Source: Microbacterium esteraromaticum (GTDB lineage: Bacteria > Actinomycetota > Actinomycetes > Actinomycetales > Microbacteriaceae). From it: a stretch of DNA of 64,000 bases. The notes below the pieces were generated by a model. That model had not been told where the DNA came from, searched no databases, and saw only the letters and a program-made list of their open reading frames with translations. Where the stretch lies: NCBI RefSeq assembly GCF_900163815.1, contig NZ_FUKO01000012.1:62001-126000 (forward strand), read 5' to 3'. The translations under genes were made by a program, and so were the position numbers. Below are positions 54,741 through 63,797 of this stretch, in pieces; positions within the stretch are counted from its first letter, which is position 1, and the number at the start of each line of letters is the position of its first letter.

Positions 54741-55294
54741 TTTGCCGCTCCCGACGGGATGAGTCTGCCGATCATAAAGACGGACCGAAGCTCCGGCTGG
54801 TAGCCGGTGCCGTCTGCCAGAGACCGAACTTCTACCTCGTAGTGCACCGACGAATTCGCGGGGACATCGTCTAGCGAGAGCGTCACACCCTCGCGAAGAT
54901 CGCCTTTCATCGCCACGGAGTACAAGCAGGAGTCACTACCATCAAGACGAATCTCGCCCCAGAACAAGACCGCCCCCTCGCACAAAGTCGACAAGAACGG
55001 CGAGTTTCCTTCAATCGTCGAGACACGGAACCAAACCCCGCCGCCTCCGTACGAGGGCAACCACAGATCAGCATCTGCCGTTCCCGGTTCGCTACCCTCC
55101 ACGACTTCCCCGAGACGAATCCCGTACTCATCCCCAGGAAGGGAGCTAATCTGCACCTCGCTGCCCTCACGCGCCGGAGTAGCCACCTCCACGGGCGCGG
55201 CCGCCGAACACGCTGACAGCCCAACAACCACCGCAGCAGCGAACGCACCGAGCATCACGCGACGCGCAACCTGAACGAGCTTGGACACGATCAC
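54737..55294 (-). CDS. Putative lipoprotein of the AICE
   Basis: A 185-residue protein with a GTG start, an N-terminal export signal (RRVMLGAFAAAVVVGLSAC) with lipobox LSAC, then a beta-rich acidic domain (EVVEGSEPGTADADLWLPSY). The translocase gene follows with a GTG/ATG overlap. Probably anchored at the outer face of the membrane; function unknown. Confidence 0.75.
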   Translation of the reverse strand: MIVSKLVQVARRVMLGAFAAAVVVGLSACSAAAPVEVATPAREGSEVQISSLPGDEYGIRLGEVVEGSEPGTADADLWLPSYGGGGVWFRVSTIEGNSPFLSTLCEGAVLFWGEIRLDGSDSCLYSVAMKGDLREGVTLSLDDVPANSSVHYEVEVRSLADGTGYQPELRSVFMIGRLIPSGAAK

Positions 55295-55620
55295 GCCTCC
55301 AACGCCACGAGAGCGGACGCCCGGAAGAACAGACCGGCAGCCTGAATGCCTCCACCGTCGCCAGGGATCGCATAGTTGCCGACCTCCAAGCCCTCGAAGC
55401 CCGTAGCCAGCGGCACCACCTCCGGCTCCGTACGGGACGTGATGGAGACCGTGATCAACTCCGGCTTCTCCAGCGGGTCATCGCTCATCTTCAGCGCAGT
55501 AACAGACCACACGGGCAGGTTGCTAACCCGGTCGATCTTCTGCTCACCCGTCTTGCGATCCGCGATCTTCGGCTGAAACGACAGCGCGCGGATGTCCTCG
55601 GACTCATCAATCTTGAACAT
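55291..55620 (-). CDS. Conserved-looking small protein of the AICE, unknown
   Basis: A 109-residue soluble protein starting MFKIDESEDIRALSFQPKIA. GAAGGGA lies 6 bases before ATG 55620, so this start is preferred over a 21-codon longer frame. It is beta-rich with a Gly-rich C-terminal part (YAIPGDGGGIQAAGLFF). It is the first gene of the leftward transfer operon, so probably highly expressed. AICEs often have such a gene before the lipoprotein/translocase; its role is unknown. Confidence 0.75.
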   Translation of the reverse strand: MFKIDESEDIRALSFQPKIADRKTGEQKIDRVSNLPVWSVTALKMSDDPLEKPELITVSITSRTEPEVVPLATGFEGLEVGNYAIPGDGGGIQAAGLFFRASALVALEA

Positions 55621-55665
55621 GGGATTCCCTTCGTCGTGGTGCATCGCACCGATATCGAGTATCGC

Positions 55666-55734
55666 CAACTCAGTGGGCGACACCGCTTCACTGTAGCACC
55701 TTCGCCCACTCAGTTGGGCAACTCATTGGGCCAC
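55666..55734. promoter_or_regulatory. Three operator-like near-palindromes between divergent AICE genes
   Basis: GCCAACTCAGTGGGC (55665-55679 region), GCCCACTCAGTTGGGC (about 55704-55719) and GCAACTCATTGGGC (about 55718-55731) are variants of one GCCCA-n6-TGGGC dyad. They lie between the leftward operon and the rightward gene at 55751, the place for an autoregulator site. Confidence 0.6.
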
Positions 55735-55750
55735 CTGATATCCTCGCTGC

Positions 55751-56146
55751 ATGACACCACGTATCCAGGCCGAACCGCCTTACCTTCCAGACCGCACCTA
55801 TCCAGGCCGCGACGCCGAGAGTTTCAGCGACCTTGCCCAGTACTTCCGCAAGGCCTCGCGCACACTCCGACTACTCGCGACGCAACTCGAGAAGCCGACC
55901 GAACCCGCTGACGAGTTCACCGACGCCACGGGCGAGAACATCCGTCGAGCCATTGCCCAAACACATGAGGCCCGGAGGCTCTGGGTCGAGTTCGTTACTC
56001 GCCACCAGTTCCGAACGCAGCGGGAGGTTGCCTCGCTCCTGAGCACGGCAGACAGCCCGTACGACGTCGATCCGAACACAGTCAGCCCCGGCCTGATCTA
56101 CAACCTCCGATACGAACCGTTGTCCGCTGACCAACTCACCGAGTAG
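55751..56146 (+). CDS. Helical AICE protein, possible regulator
   Basis: A 131-residue, mostly helical protein MTPRIQAEPPYLPDRTYPGR. Blocks include FSDLAQYFRKASRTLRLLAT and TRHQFRTQREVASLLSTADS, the latter with a faint HTH look (TQREVASLL). It is the only plus-strand gene of the element, divergent from the transfer operon across the operator-like cluster, so I suspect a regulator. No family match. Confidence 0.6.
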   Translation: MTPRIQAEPPYLPDRTYPGRDAESFSDLAQYFRKASRTLRLLATQLEKPTEPADEFTDATGENIRRAIAQTHEARRLWVEFVTRHQFRTQREVASLLSTADSPYDVDPNTVSPGLIYNLRYEPLSADQLTE

Positions 56147-56160
56147 CCGACTTCCTCCCC

Positions 56161-56194
56161 AGCCCCTGGCCTGTTCGCAGGTCAGGGGCTTTTC
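56161..56194 (+). terminator. Terminator after the plus-strand AICE gene
   Basis: AGCCCCTG/CAGGGGCT with inner CTG/CAG around TTCG, followed by TTT, 14 bases past the stop. Complete rho-independent form. Confidence 0.85.
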
Positions 56195-56515
56195 GCTGCC
56201 GCGGAGCGTCGACCTCAGGGACGGCTCTCGGTCTTGCCGTGCCAAAACGCCCTACAGGGACAAGACGGGCGCTGACGCGCCCGTGCGGGTGAGCGTGTGC
56301 GCCTTGCGCGTGCGGCCTGGCGGCCGTTCGCGGCGCACACGCACCCCGCCCGCAGGGTCACGCCGTCCTGTCTGGGCCGCTTTCCCCGTCCATTCCGACC
56401 GCATCAGCGCTGCCGCGCGCCGCAAACGGCACTTGCCCTCGAAAACATGGCCACCCGAGCACGCCAAATAGGGCCGACAGCCGTAGCCGCCAACCCTCAC
56501 GCCCGATGCGCAGCG
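56195..56515. other. Non-coding stem-loop region next to rep, candidate origin
   Basis: No gene is supported in these 321 bases. ACGGGCGC-TGAC-GCGCCCGT (56265-56284) is a perfect 8-bp-arm inverted repeat. Next, GCGTGTGCGCC (56293-56303) and GGCGCACACGC (56332-56342) form a perfect 11-bp stem with further pairing inside and outside. Such structures beside an HUH Rep gene fit a rolling-circle origin. Confidence 0.5.
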
Positions 56516-57676
56516 TTACGGTGCGCGCGCGTGCTGCCGTGTGCTCCACGCCTCCCGAGCACGACGCGCCGCTTGCTCAGCCAGCCACTCCGCCAACCTC
56601 ACATCACCGTCGCTCAATCCTCCGCCCACGTCAGCAGGCCGATTCGCCTCCATCCAGGCAGCTCTTTGCTCGCGCAACAATTTCCGGGTCACGTGCGACA
56701 GACTCCACCCCTCGCGCCGCTCAGTTGGACGCGAAACCGTTACGACATGGCCCCCAAAGCCGAGGTTGTCGTGCGCCCGCCGAGGGCAATCCGATGGGCC
56801 GCCAGGAGGGCAATCGACACAGCGCACACCGAGCCGTGCCGCCTGCCGTAGCCGCTTCACAAACTCAACACGCTCAGGTGTCGCCGTCTCATCACGCTCT
56901 CCCGGCAGAATATCCTTCGTGCTATACATCAACGCCTTGGATGTATACGAGATCACGCGCGCAGCAGCCCGCGACATGTCCGGCGTGACGTCGTCCGACT
57001 CCATGACCCGCGCCCGAATCTCCCGATCCTGCACACCCCGCTTGCCCCACTCAACGACCTCGCCCGTTTCCGGATGCGTCGCCGTCGCCATACGCGCCGC
57101 ATGTCCCATCGTCTCCGCATCGACGACTGCCCCCACAGGAACTCTCACGACGATATGGAGGTGCAGCGCCATACGCGATTGCAGCTCTCGGACGGCGTAG
57201 TACTCGGCGTCCGGGCAGAGCCGCCGCATTGCCGCCACCGACGACCGCCAGAGTTTCCCGAGCGCCCCGTGCCACCGCACCTGATCCTCATACCGGTATG
57301 AATCCTGGTCAATGGGCAGCCCGCGTAGGTGCACGTCATCGTGCCCATGGGTCTGCCCGCACTTACAACGCCTGCCCGCGTCACGCTCCCATTTCGGCAC
57401 CAGATGCACCGGGCCGAACGATGGAGCCGACAGCGTGATGAAGAAGTACTTGTACGACGGGAGCGGGTGCCCGTCGGCGTCGTAGATGCCCGACCGCGCG
57501 ATGCGCTGCCAATCGCCGCGATATAGACCAGCGCACGACGGACACACCGCTGTACGGCGAGACTGGCACCGAATGAACCGGCCAGGCTCAACTTCGTACG
57601 GACGGGCGCAGATGTGCGAGCGGATCGCGGCGAGGACATCATCGGACGGTAGGCCAGATGTGCCCGTGGAGGTCAT
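56516..57676 (-). CDS. RepSA-like rolling-circle replication initiator
   Basis: It probably nicks the element's origin to start rolling-circle replication of the excised form. The 386-residue protein has Cys pairs (CQSRRTAVCPSC and CKCGQTHGHDD), the HUH motif MALHLHIVVRV (His172 and His174) and a downstream Tyr region (VISYTSKALMYSTKD), the RepSA/REP pattern. ATG at 57676. Rep is the attR-proximal gene. A GC-rich stem-loop region follows its stop. Confidence 0.88.
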   Translation of the reverse strand: MTSTGTSGLPSDDVLAAIRSHICARPYEVEPGRFIRCQSRRTAVCPSCAGLYRGDWQRIARSGIYDADGHPLPSYKYFFITLSAPSFGPVHLVPKWERDAGRRCKCGQTHGHDDVHLRGLPIDQDSYRYEDQVRWHGALGKLWRSSVAAMRRLCPDAEYYAVRELQSRMALHLHIVVRVPVGAVVDAETMGHAARMATATHPETGEVVEWGKRGVQDREIRARVMESDDVTPDMSRAAARVISYTSKALMYSTKDILPGERDETATPERVEFVKRLRQAARLGVRCVDCPPGGPSDCPRRAHDNLGFGGHVVTVSRPTERREGWSLSHVTRKLLREQRAAWMEANRPADVGGGLSDGDVRLAEWLAEQAARRAREAWSTRQHARAP

Positions 57677-57681
57677 ATCGT

Positions 57682-57698
57682 GCGCACCCCCGGCGCAC
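57682..57698 (+). repeat. Right 17-bp direct repeat near attR (candidate integrase arm site)
   Basis: GCGCACCCCCGGCGCAC, identical to 51838-51854 and in the same orientation, 83 bases from attR and just upstream of rep. Confidence 0.6.
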
Positions 57699-57781
57699 CC
57701 CCACCGTGCATACGACCACCGACCATCGCAGGAGATGCAACGGAATCACCACGTGGAACCCGCTGCACAGCAGGTTCCGAG

Positions 57782-57828
57782 TCCTTCACACGGAAGAGGT
57801 CATCGGTTCGAGTCCGGTATCGCCCACC
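57782..57828 (+). repeat. attR of the AICE: original 3' part of host tRNA-Val
   Basis: 47 bases identical to 51717-51763. It is a non-functional tRNA fragment without the acceptor 5' strand and D arm. It ends ACC followed by G, so the host's own gene did not encode a full CCA. Confidence 0.93.
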
Positions 57829-57831
57829 GAG

Positions 57832-57867
57832 AGAAAGCCCCGGCAGCGTCAGCTGTCGGGGCTTTCT
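57832..57867 (+). terminator. Orphaned host terminator of tRNA-Val
   Basis: AGAAAGCCCCGGCAG and CTGTCGGGGCTTTCT form a 15-bp stem with one mismatch. It follows the attR tRNA fragment and must have ended the tRNA-Val transcript before integration. Confidence 0.8.
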
Positions 57868-57887
57868 GCACTCTCGCATTGAAGCGA

Positions 57888-58277
57888 TCACGCGGTTCGT
57901 GCGGCGGGGCCGTGCACCTTCTCAGGAGTGGGCTTCGAGAACAGCACGACGATCACGACCGTGATGCCCACCACGATGTGGGGCAGCCACACGTTCAGCG
58001 CCTCTCCGGCGAAGCCGAAGATCCAGGGCGACAGGGCGAGGAAGACACTGGCGACGATGTCGAACACCAGGTGCACAGGCATGGGGATGAGGCCGAAAGG
58101 ACCCCACTCGTACCGGGTGAAGAGACTGTAGATGATCAGCCCGATACCCAGGATGATCGGAATGATGACGGCTGCTCCGCCGACGGACGAGAATCCGAAC
58201 AGCCACGGCGCTGCGATGAGGGCGATACCGACCAAGTAGTCGAGCACACCGTGGACCTTGGTGGGAATGAAACGCAT
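57888..58277 (-). CDS. SPW-repeat membrane protein
   Basis: A 129-residue protein with four predicted membrane helices and two SPW-type repeats (IAAPWLFGF and ALSPWIFGF), the PF03779 signature. It starts MRFIPTKVHGVLDYLVGIAL after an AGGAGGAAT site. Function is unknown; the family is common in actinobacteria and proteobacteria. Confidence 0.85.
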   Translation of the reverse strand: MRFIPTKVHGVLDYLVGIALIAAPWLFGFSSVGGAAVIIPIILGIGLIIYSLFTRYEWGPFGLIPMPVHLVFDIVASVFLALSPWIFGFAGEALNVWLPHIVVGITVVIVVLFSKPTPEKVHGPAARTA

Positions 58278-58374
58278 GATTCCTCCTTGGATGAAAACCG
58301 CGAAGTGCGGTCTGCATGGTGTTCGTCACCCTTTCTTGATCGGATTGGAACCAATCGGGAAGTACGGTGGAGCA

Positions 58375-59262
58375 ATGAAGCGGATCGTACTCACGGGCGG
58401 CAGCGGGCTCATCGGCACGGCGCTGCATGATTCGCTCGATTCCGACGGGCATCACCTCATCCAGCTGGTGCGGCGCACGCCGCAGCATCCGCACGAAGTC
58501 GCCTGGGACCCCGGCGCCGTGCTCTCCCCCGACGTCCTCGCCGGGGCGGATGCCGTCGTGAACCTCAACGGTGCGAGCATCGGCCGACTGCCTTGGACGC
58601 CTCGCTACCGGAGAACGCTTCGCGAATCGCGTCTGCACGCGACCCGCACTCTCGCCACGGCGATCCGGACGCTCGGCACCGACGCGCCCTCTTTCATCTC
58701 CGGTTCCGCTGTCGGCTACTACGGCGACCGACCCGGCGAAGACCTCACGGAGACGAGTTCCGCCGGAGACACCTTCCTGGCCGAACTCTGCGTCGAGTGG
58801 GAGGAAGGCGCGCACGCCGCCGGTGAGAACGCTCGCGTGGCACTCCTGCGCACAGCACCCGTACTGCATCCGCAGGGCGTGCTCAAGCCGATGATCGCGC
58901 TCACTCGTCTGGGTCTCGGCGGACGGCTCGGGCCGGGGACCCAGGTGTGGCCGTGGATCTCACTCGACGATGAAGTCCGCGCCATCCGGCACATCATCGA
59001 CTCCGACCTCTCCGGCCCTGTCAACCTCAGCGCGCCAACCCCCGCAACGGCCACCCAGATCGGCCGCGCGCTGGCTGCGAGACTCCGCCGCCCGTTCCTG
59101 GTGCCCGCCCCCAGCTGGGCTCTGCGCCTCGGCCTCAGCCGTGACGCGGCAGATTCGCTGCTGCTCTCGGATGCTCATGTCGAGCCACGCGCTCTGCTGG
59201 CGGATGGGTTCGAGTTCCAGCATCCGACTGCCAGCGAAGCGATCGCCGCAGCCATCGACTGA
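58375..59262 (+). CDS. TIGR01777-family NAD-dependent epimerase
   Basis: A 295-residue extended short-chain dehydrogenase starting MKRIVLTGGSGLIGTALHDS (Rossmann GGSGLIG). It has SGSAVGYYGDRPGEDLTETS (Tyr of the active site) and LGGRLGPGTQVWPWISLDDE, all hallmarks of the YfcH/SulA-like TIGR01777 group. GGTGGAG precedes the ATG. The substrate is unknown. Confidence 0.9.
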   Translation: MKRIVLTGGSGLIGTALHDSLDSDGHHLIQLVRRTPQHPHEVAWDPGAVLSPDVLAGADAVVNLNGASIGRLPWTPRYRRTLRESRLHATRTLATAIRTLGTDAPSFISGSAVGYYGDRPGEDLTETSSAGDTFLAELCVEWEEGAHAAGENARVALLRTAPVLHPQGVLKPMIALTRLGLGGRLGPGTQVWPWISLDDEVRAIRHIIDSDLSGPVNLSAPTPATATQIGRALAARLRRPFLVPAPSWALRLGLSRDAADSLLLSDAHVEPRALLADGFEFQHPTASEAIAAAID

Positions 59263-59272
59263 TCACACCCGG

Positions 59273-59872
59273 TCAGCCGCGCGCCCACCCGTAGCGGGTG
59301 ATGAGCGCCTGCGCGATGCTTCCGTACCGCTGCTGGTCGAGAACCGCCGCCTCGCGCCGCATGCCCTCATCGTGCACGCTGTAGAGCTGCTCGATATCGA
59401 CCCAGGACTCGCGCCCCTGCGAGTCCCAGGCCCCTGATCCGATCGACAGATAGTCACGATCGCCGTCGTGCGGTTTGCTGGTCATCCGCACGGCATACAC
59501 GCGATCCGCGGCGTGTCGTCCGATCACCAGTACCGGGCGGTCCTTGCCCCGGCCGTCGTTCTCCTCGTACGGCACCCAGGTCCAGATGACCTCTCCGGAA
59601 TCCGGGCGGCTGTTGCGAGACGGTGCATAGCGCACCGCCACGTCGTGGATGCGCTCCGGGTCGACCTGCACCGTCTCGAAGCCGGCCATCCGGCCCGGGT
59701 CGGTCTCGCGGGACTCTCCGTGATCTGCACGCGGCGGCGTGCCGCTGCGCCCGTCCGGCCGCAGCACCGCATTCGGGCGCTTCGGGTGATCCGGCCACTT
59801 CGACGCGCCCTTCGACAGCATCCCCGTGAGAATGTCAGCGAGGGTGGACAGGATGCGCTTCGTCGAACTCAC
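59273..59872 (-). CDS. PemK/MazF-family protein
   Basis: A 199-residue protein with GTG start. The C-terminal 110 residues look like the MazF fold: VIWTWVPYEENDGRGKDRPV, VIGRHAADRVYAVRMTSKPH and the IEQLYSVHDEGMRREAAVLD end. The N-terminal 80 residues are basic and disordered. No antitoxin gene adjoins it, so it may be a stand-alone chromosomal member and not an active TA toxin. Confidence 0.8.
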   Translation of the reverse strand: MSSTKRILSTLADILTGMLSKGASKWPDHPKRPNAVLRPDGRSGTPPRADHGESRETDPGRMAGFETVQVDPERIHDVAVRYAPSRNSRPDSGEVIWTWVPYEENDGRGKDRPVLVIGRHAADRVYAVRMTSKPHDGDRDYLSIGSGAWDSQGRESWVDIEQLYSVHDEGMRREAAVLDQQRYGSIAQALITRYGWARG

Positions 59873-59900
59873 CTGCCCACCCTAACCGCGACGGACGCGA

Positions 59901-61136
<1,236 letters not shown>

Positions 61137-61251
61137 ATCGAACCTCTTTCCTCGTCTGTGAACGAGGTTCAGTCTGCTGTCGGGATGTTTCCGGCTTCGG
61201 CGCCGAGTGTTGCCGGGGTGTTACAGCATCCGCCCGGGTGTGAACGTCTGG
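61137..61251. other. Intergenic region upstream of amtB
   Basis: A 115-base gap between the zapE stop and the amtB start. Probably the amtB promoter; no clear terminator seen. Confidence 0.4.
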
Positions 61252-62298
61252 TTACGCGGCATCCGTCACAGAGTGCGTCAGGGCGTTCAGACGCGAGACG
61301 GCTCGCAGATACTTCTTGCGATAGCCACCGGCGAGCATCTCATCGCCGAAGACGGCATCCAGCGACACCCCGGTCGCCGCGACCGGCAGCTGCGCGTCGT
61401 ACACCCGGTCGACGAAGGCGACGAATCGCAGCGCCTCGGACTGATCGACCAGTACCCGCACATCGCGCAGGCCCACGAGGTCGAGCCCATCGATGATGCG
61501 GATGTAGCGGGAGGGATGCACCTGGGCGAGGTGACGGATCACGTCGGAGAACTCGTCATCGGATGCGGTGCCGCTCTCGCTCGCCGCATCGATCGCGTGC
61601 ACATACGCGGTGTCGTCGAGCACGACGGCATTGCCGTCGATCGCCCGCTGACGGAAGTCGACGCCATCTATGCGGAGCGTCTCGAAGCTCTCCGACATCG
61701 CGTGGATCTCGCGCAGGAAGTCCTGCGCGGCGAACCGGCCCTCGCCGAGCGCGTTCGGCGGCGTGTTCGAGGTGGCGGCGAGTTTCGTGCCGGATGCGAC
61801 GAGCTCGCCCAGCAGTCGCGTCATCACCATGGTGTCACCCGGATCGTCGAGCTCGAACTCGTCGATGCAGAGCAGGTCGGCGCCGCGGAGCAGGTCGACG
61901 GTGTTCTTGTACCCGAGCGCGCCCACGAGCGCTGTGTACTCGATGAACGAGCCGAAGTACTTCCGGCGTGCCGGAAGCGCGTGGTAGATGGCGGCCAGCA
62001 GGTGAGTCTTGCCGACGCCGAACCCGCCGTCGAGGTAGAACCCGGGCTTCATCGGCGTCTCCTTCGGCGCACGCCGGAAGAACCCGCCCTTCTTCGCCGG
62101 TTCGCTGCGCCCGGCGAACCGCTGCAGCAGCTCTTTCGCCGCCTCCTGAGACGGGTACGCCGGATCGGAGCGATAGCTCTCGAACGTCGCCGAATCGAAC
62201 TGCGGCGGCGGCACGAGGCTCGCCAGCATCTCGGCTCCGGTCACGGAGGGCGTGCGTTCGGTGAGGTGCACGACACCGGTGCGAGTCTGCTGTGTCAT
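61252..62298 (-). CDS. zapE: Cell division protein ZapE (AFG1-like ATPase)
   Basis: A 348-residue P-loop ATPase of the AFG1/LACE1 family: GGFGVGKTHLLAAIYHAL (Walker A), LLCIDEFELDDPGD (Walker B) and ATSNTPPNALGEGRFAAQDF (sensor 1). The wider family includes ZapE, which affects FtsZ rings in E. coli. Its function in actinobacteria is not settled. Confidence 0.9.
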   Translation of the reverse strand: MTQQTRTGVVHLTERTPSVTGAEMLASLVPPPQFDSATFESYRSDPAYPSQEAAKELLQRFAGRSEPAKKGGFFRRAPKETPMKPGFYLDGGFGVGKTHLLAAIYHALPARRKYFGSFIEYTALVGALGYKNTVDLLRGADLLCIDEFELDDPGDTMVMTRLLGELVASGTKLAATSNTPPNALGEGRFAAQDFLREIHAMSESFETLRIDGVDFRQRAIDGNAVVLDDTAYVHAIDAASESGTASDDEFSDVIRHLAQVHPSRYIRIIDGLDLVGLRDVRVLVDQSEALRFVAFVDRVYDAQLPVAATGVSLDAVFGDEMLAGGYRKKYLRAVSRLNALTHSVTDAA

Positions 62299-62449
62299 CA
62301 GGTTCCTGAGGTCATAGTGTTGCGATCCGGATGCCGGTCTGCCAGAAGGGATCTATCGTCAATAGGGACGGCTCAACTTTACGCCGTCGCCGCACCATCC
62401 CCGCGCGCCGCTCATGAGTGCAGCGCGCGCCGCATCCAGAGGAGCAACT

Positions 62450-63346
62450 GTGACCGTCGAGCACGACACATCATCCGCAAAGTTCGCCGAGTACACCGAG
62501 CCTGGGCGCCTCGTCACCACTGAGTGGCTCGCCACCAACCTGGGAAAACCGGGCCTGGTGGTCGTGGAGTCCGATGAAGACGTTCTTCTGTACGAGACCG
62601 GGCACATCCCTGGTGCGGTGAAAGTCGACTGGCACACCGAGCTGAACGACCCCGTCGTGCGCGACTACGTCGACGGCGCGGGCTTCGCCGAACTGCTCAG
62701 CGGCAAGGGCATCAGCCGCGATGACACGGTCATCATCTACGGCGACAAGAACAACTGGTGGGCCGCCTACGCACTCTGGGTGTTCTCGCTGTTCGGCCAC
62801 GAAGACGTGCGTCTTCTCGATGGCGGCCGAGACAAGTGGATCGCCGAGGGCCGCGAGCTGACTACCGAGAAAACCGCGCGTCCCACCACGCAGTACCCGG
62901 TCGTCGAGCGTGACGACTCGGTGCTGCGCGCGTACAAGGAAGACGTGCTGGGGTTCATCGGCAACGGTCCGCTTATCGACGTCCGCTCGCCGGAGGAGTA
63001 CTCGGGCGAGCGCACCCACATGCCCGCGTATCCAGAGGAGGGCGCTCTGCGCGGCGGGCACATCCCCACAGCGCAGAGCGTGCCGTGGTCGCGTGCCGTC
63101 GCCGAAGACGGGGGCTTCAAGCCCCGTGCCGAGCTCGAGCAGATCTACCTGGGCGACGCAGGCCTGAAGGCGGGCGATGACGTCATCGCATACTGCCGTA
63201 TCGGCGAGCGTTCCAGCCACACCTGGTTCGTGCTGCAGCACCTGCTCGGTTTCGAGAACGTGCGCAACTACGACGGATCCTGGACGGAATGGGGCAGTGC
63301 CGTGCGTGTGCCGATCACCACCGGCACCGAACCCGGTTCGTTCTGA
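62450..63346 (+). CDS. sseA: Thiosulfate/mercaptopyruvate sulfurtransferase (two rhodanese domains)
   Basis: It transfers sulfane sulfur to a thiol acceptor. The 298-residue protein starts with GTG ([20 protein letters not shown]) behind AGAGGAGC. It has an inactive N-terminal and an active C-terminal rhodanese domain, with the catalytic Cys249 in [14 protein letters not shown] and the CAxRPE-like start block [13 protein letters not shown]. It is next to sufE, suggesting a shared role in sulfur supply. Confidence 0.93.
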   Translation: MTVEHDTSSAKFAEYTEPGRLVTTEWLATNLGKPGLVVVESDEDVLLYETGHIPGAVKVDWHTELNDPVVRDYVDGAGFAELLSGKGISRDDTVIIYGDKNNWWAAYALWVFSLFGHEDVRLLDGGRDKWIAEGRELTTEKTARPTTQYPVVERDDSVLRAYKEDVLGFIGNGPLIDVRSPEEYSGERTHMPAYPEEGALRGGHIPTAQSVPWSRAVAEDGGFKPRAELEQIYLGDAGLKAGDDVIAYCRIGERSSHTWFVLQHLLGFENVRNYDGSWTEWGSAVRVPITTGTEPGSF

Positions 63347-63365
63347 ACATGGAAGAATTGCAGGG

Positions 63366-63797
63366 ATGACTGACACGCACGTTCCCGAAACCCTCGCCGA
63401 GTTCCGCGACGAGTTCCTCGAGCTCCCCGAAGGCGACCGCCTGGAGCTTCTGCTCGAGTTCGCGAACGAGCTGCCCCCGGTGCCCGACCATCTCGCCGAC
63501 CACCCCGAGATGTACGAGCGCGTCGCTGAATGCCAGTCCCCCGTGTTCATCAACATCGAAGTCACCGACGGCGTCGTCGCCATGCACGCGACGGCGCCGC
63601 CGGAGGCGCCCACGACACGCGGGTTCGCCAGCATCCTCGCGCAGGGCATCACCGGGCTGAGCCCCGACGAGGTGCTGGCGATCCCGAACGACTATCCGCA
63701 GAGCATCGGCCTCACCCGGGCCGTTTCGCCGCTGCGCATCGGCGGGATGACCGGCATGCTCATGCGAGCGAAGAACCAGGTCATTCAGAAGCGCTGA
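63366..63797 (+). CDS. sufE: SufE-family Fe-S assembly/cysteine desulfuration protein
   Basis: SufE takes sulfur from a desulfurase. The 143-residue protein MTDTHVPETLAEFRDEFLEL has the acceptor Cys56 in VAECQSPVFINIEV and the block IPNDYPQSIGLTRAVSPLRI. It is 19 bases downstream of the sulfurtransferase gene. In actinobacteria this sseA-sufE pair is common and stands apart from the main suf operon. Confidence 0.93.
   Translation: MTDTHVPETLAEFRDEFLELPEGDRLELLLEFANELPPVPDHLADHPEMYERVAECQSPVFINIEVTDGVVAMHATAPPEAPTTRGFASILAQGITGLSPDEVLAIPNDYPQSIGLTRAVSPLRIGGMTGMLMRAKNQVIQKR

Larger units (their letters stand above)
51717..57781. mobile_element. Compact actinomycete integrative and conjugative element (AICE), 6.07 kb
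   Basis: The element is bounded by 47-bp att repeats in a tRNA-Val gene. On the minus strand it codes for Rep, two or three small proteins, an FtsK/SpoIIIE-type translocase, a small acidic protein, Xis and Int, with one regulator-like gene on the plus strand. This integrase-Xis-translocase-HUH Rep set defines AICEs of the pSAM2 type, which move as double-stranded DNA with one Tra protein. All genes look intact. At about 6 kb it is at the small end for the class. Confidence 0.88.

Noticed and set aside
53832..54803. Plus-strand frames opposite the AICE translocase
   Set aside because: They are antisense shadows of a gene with clear Walker motifs and overlapping operon partners.
59273..59872. 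Complete MazEF-type toxin-antitoxin system
   Set aside because: No small antitoxin gene adjoins the PemK/MazF-like gene, which sits among core genes.
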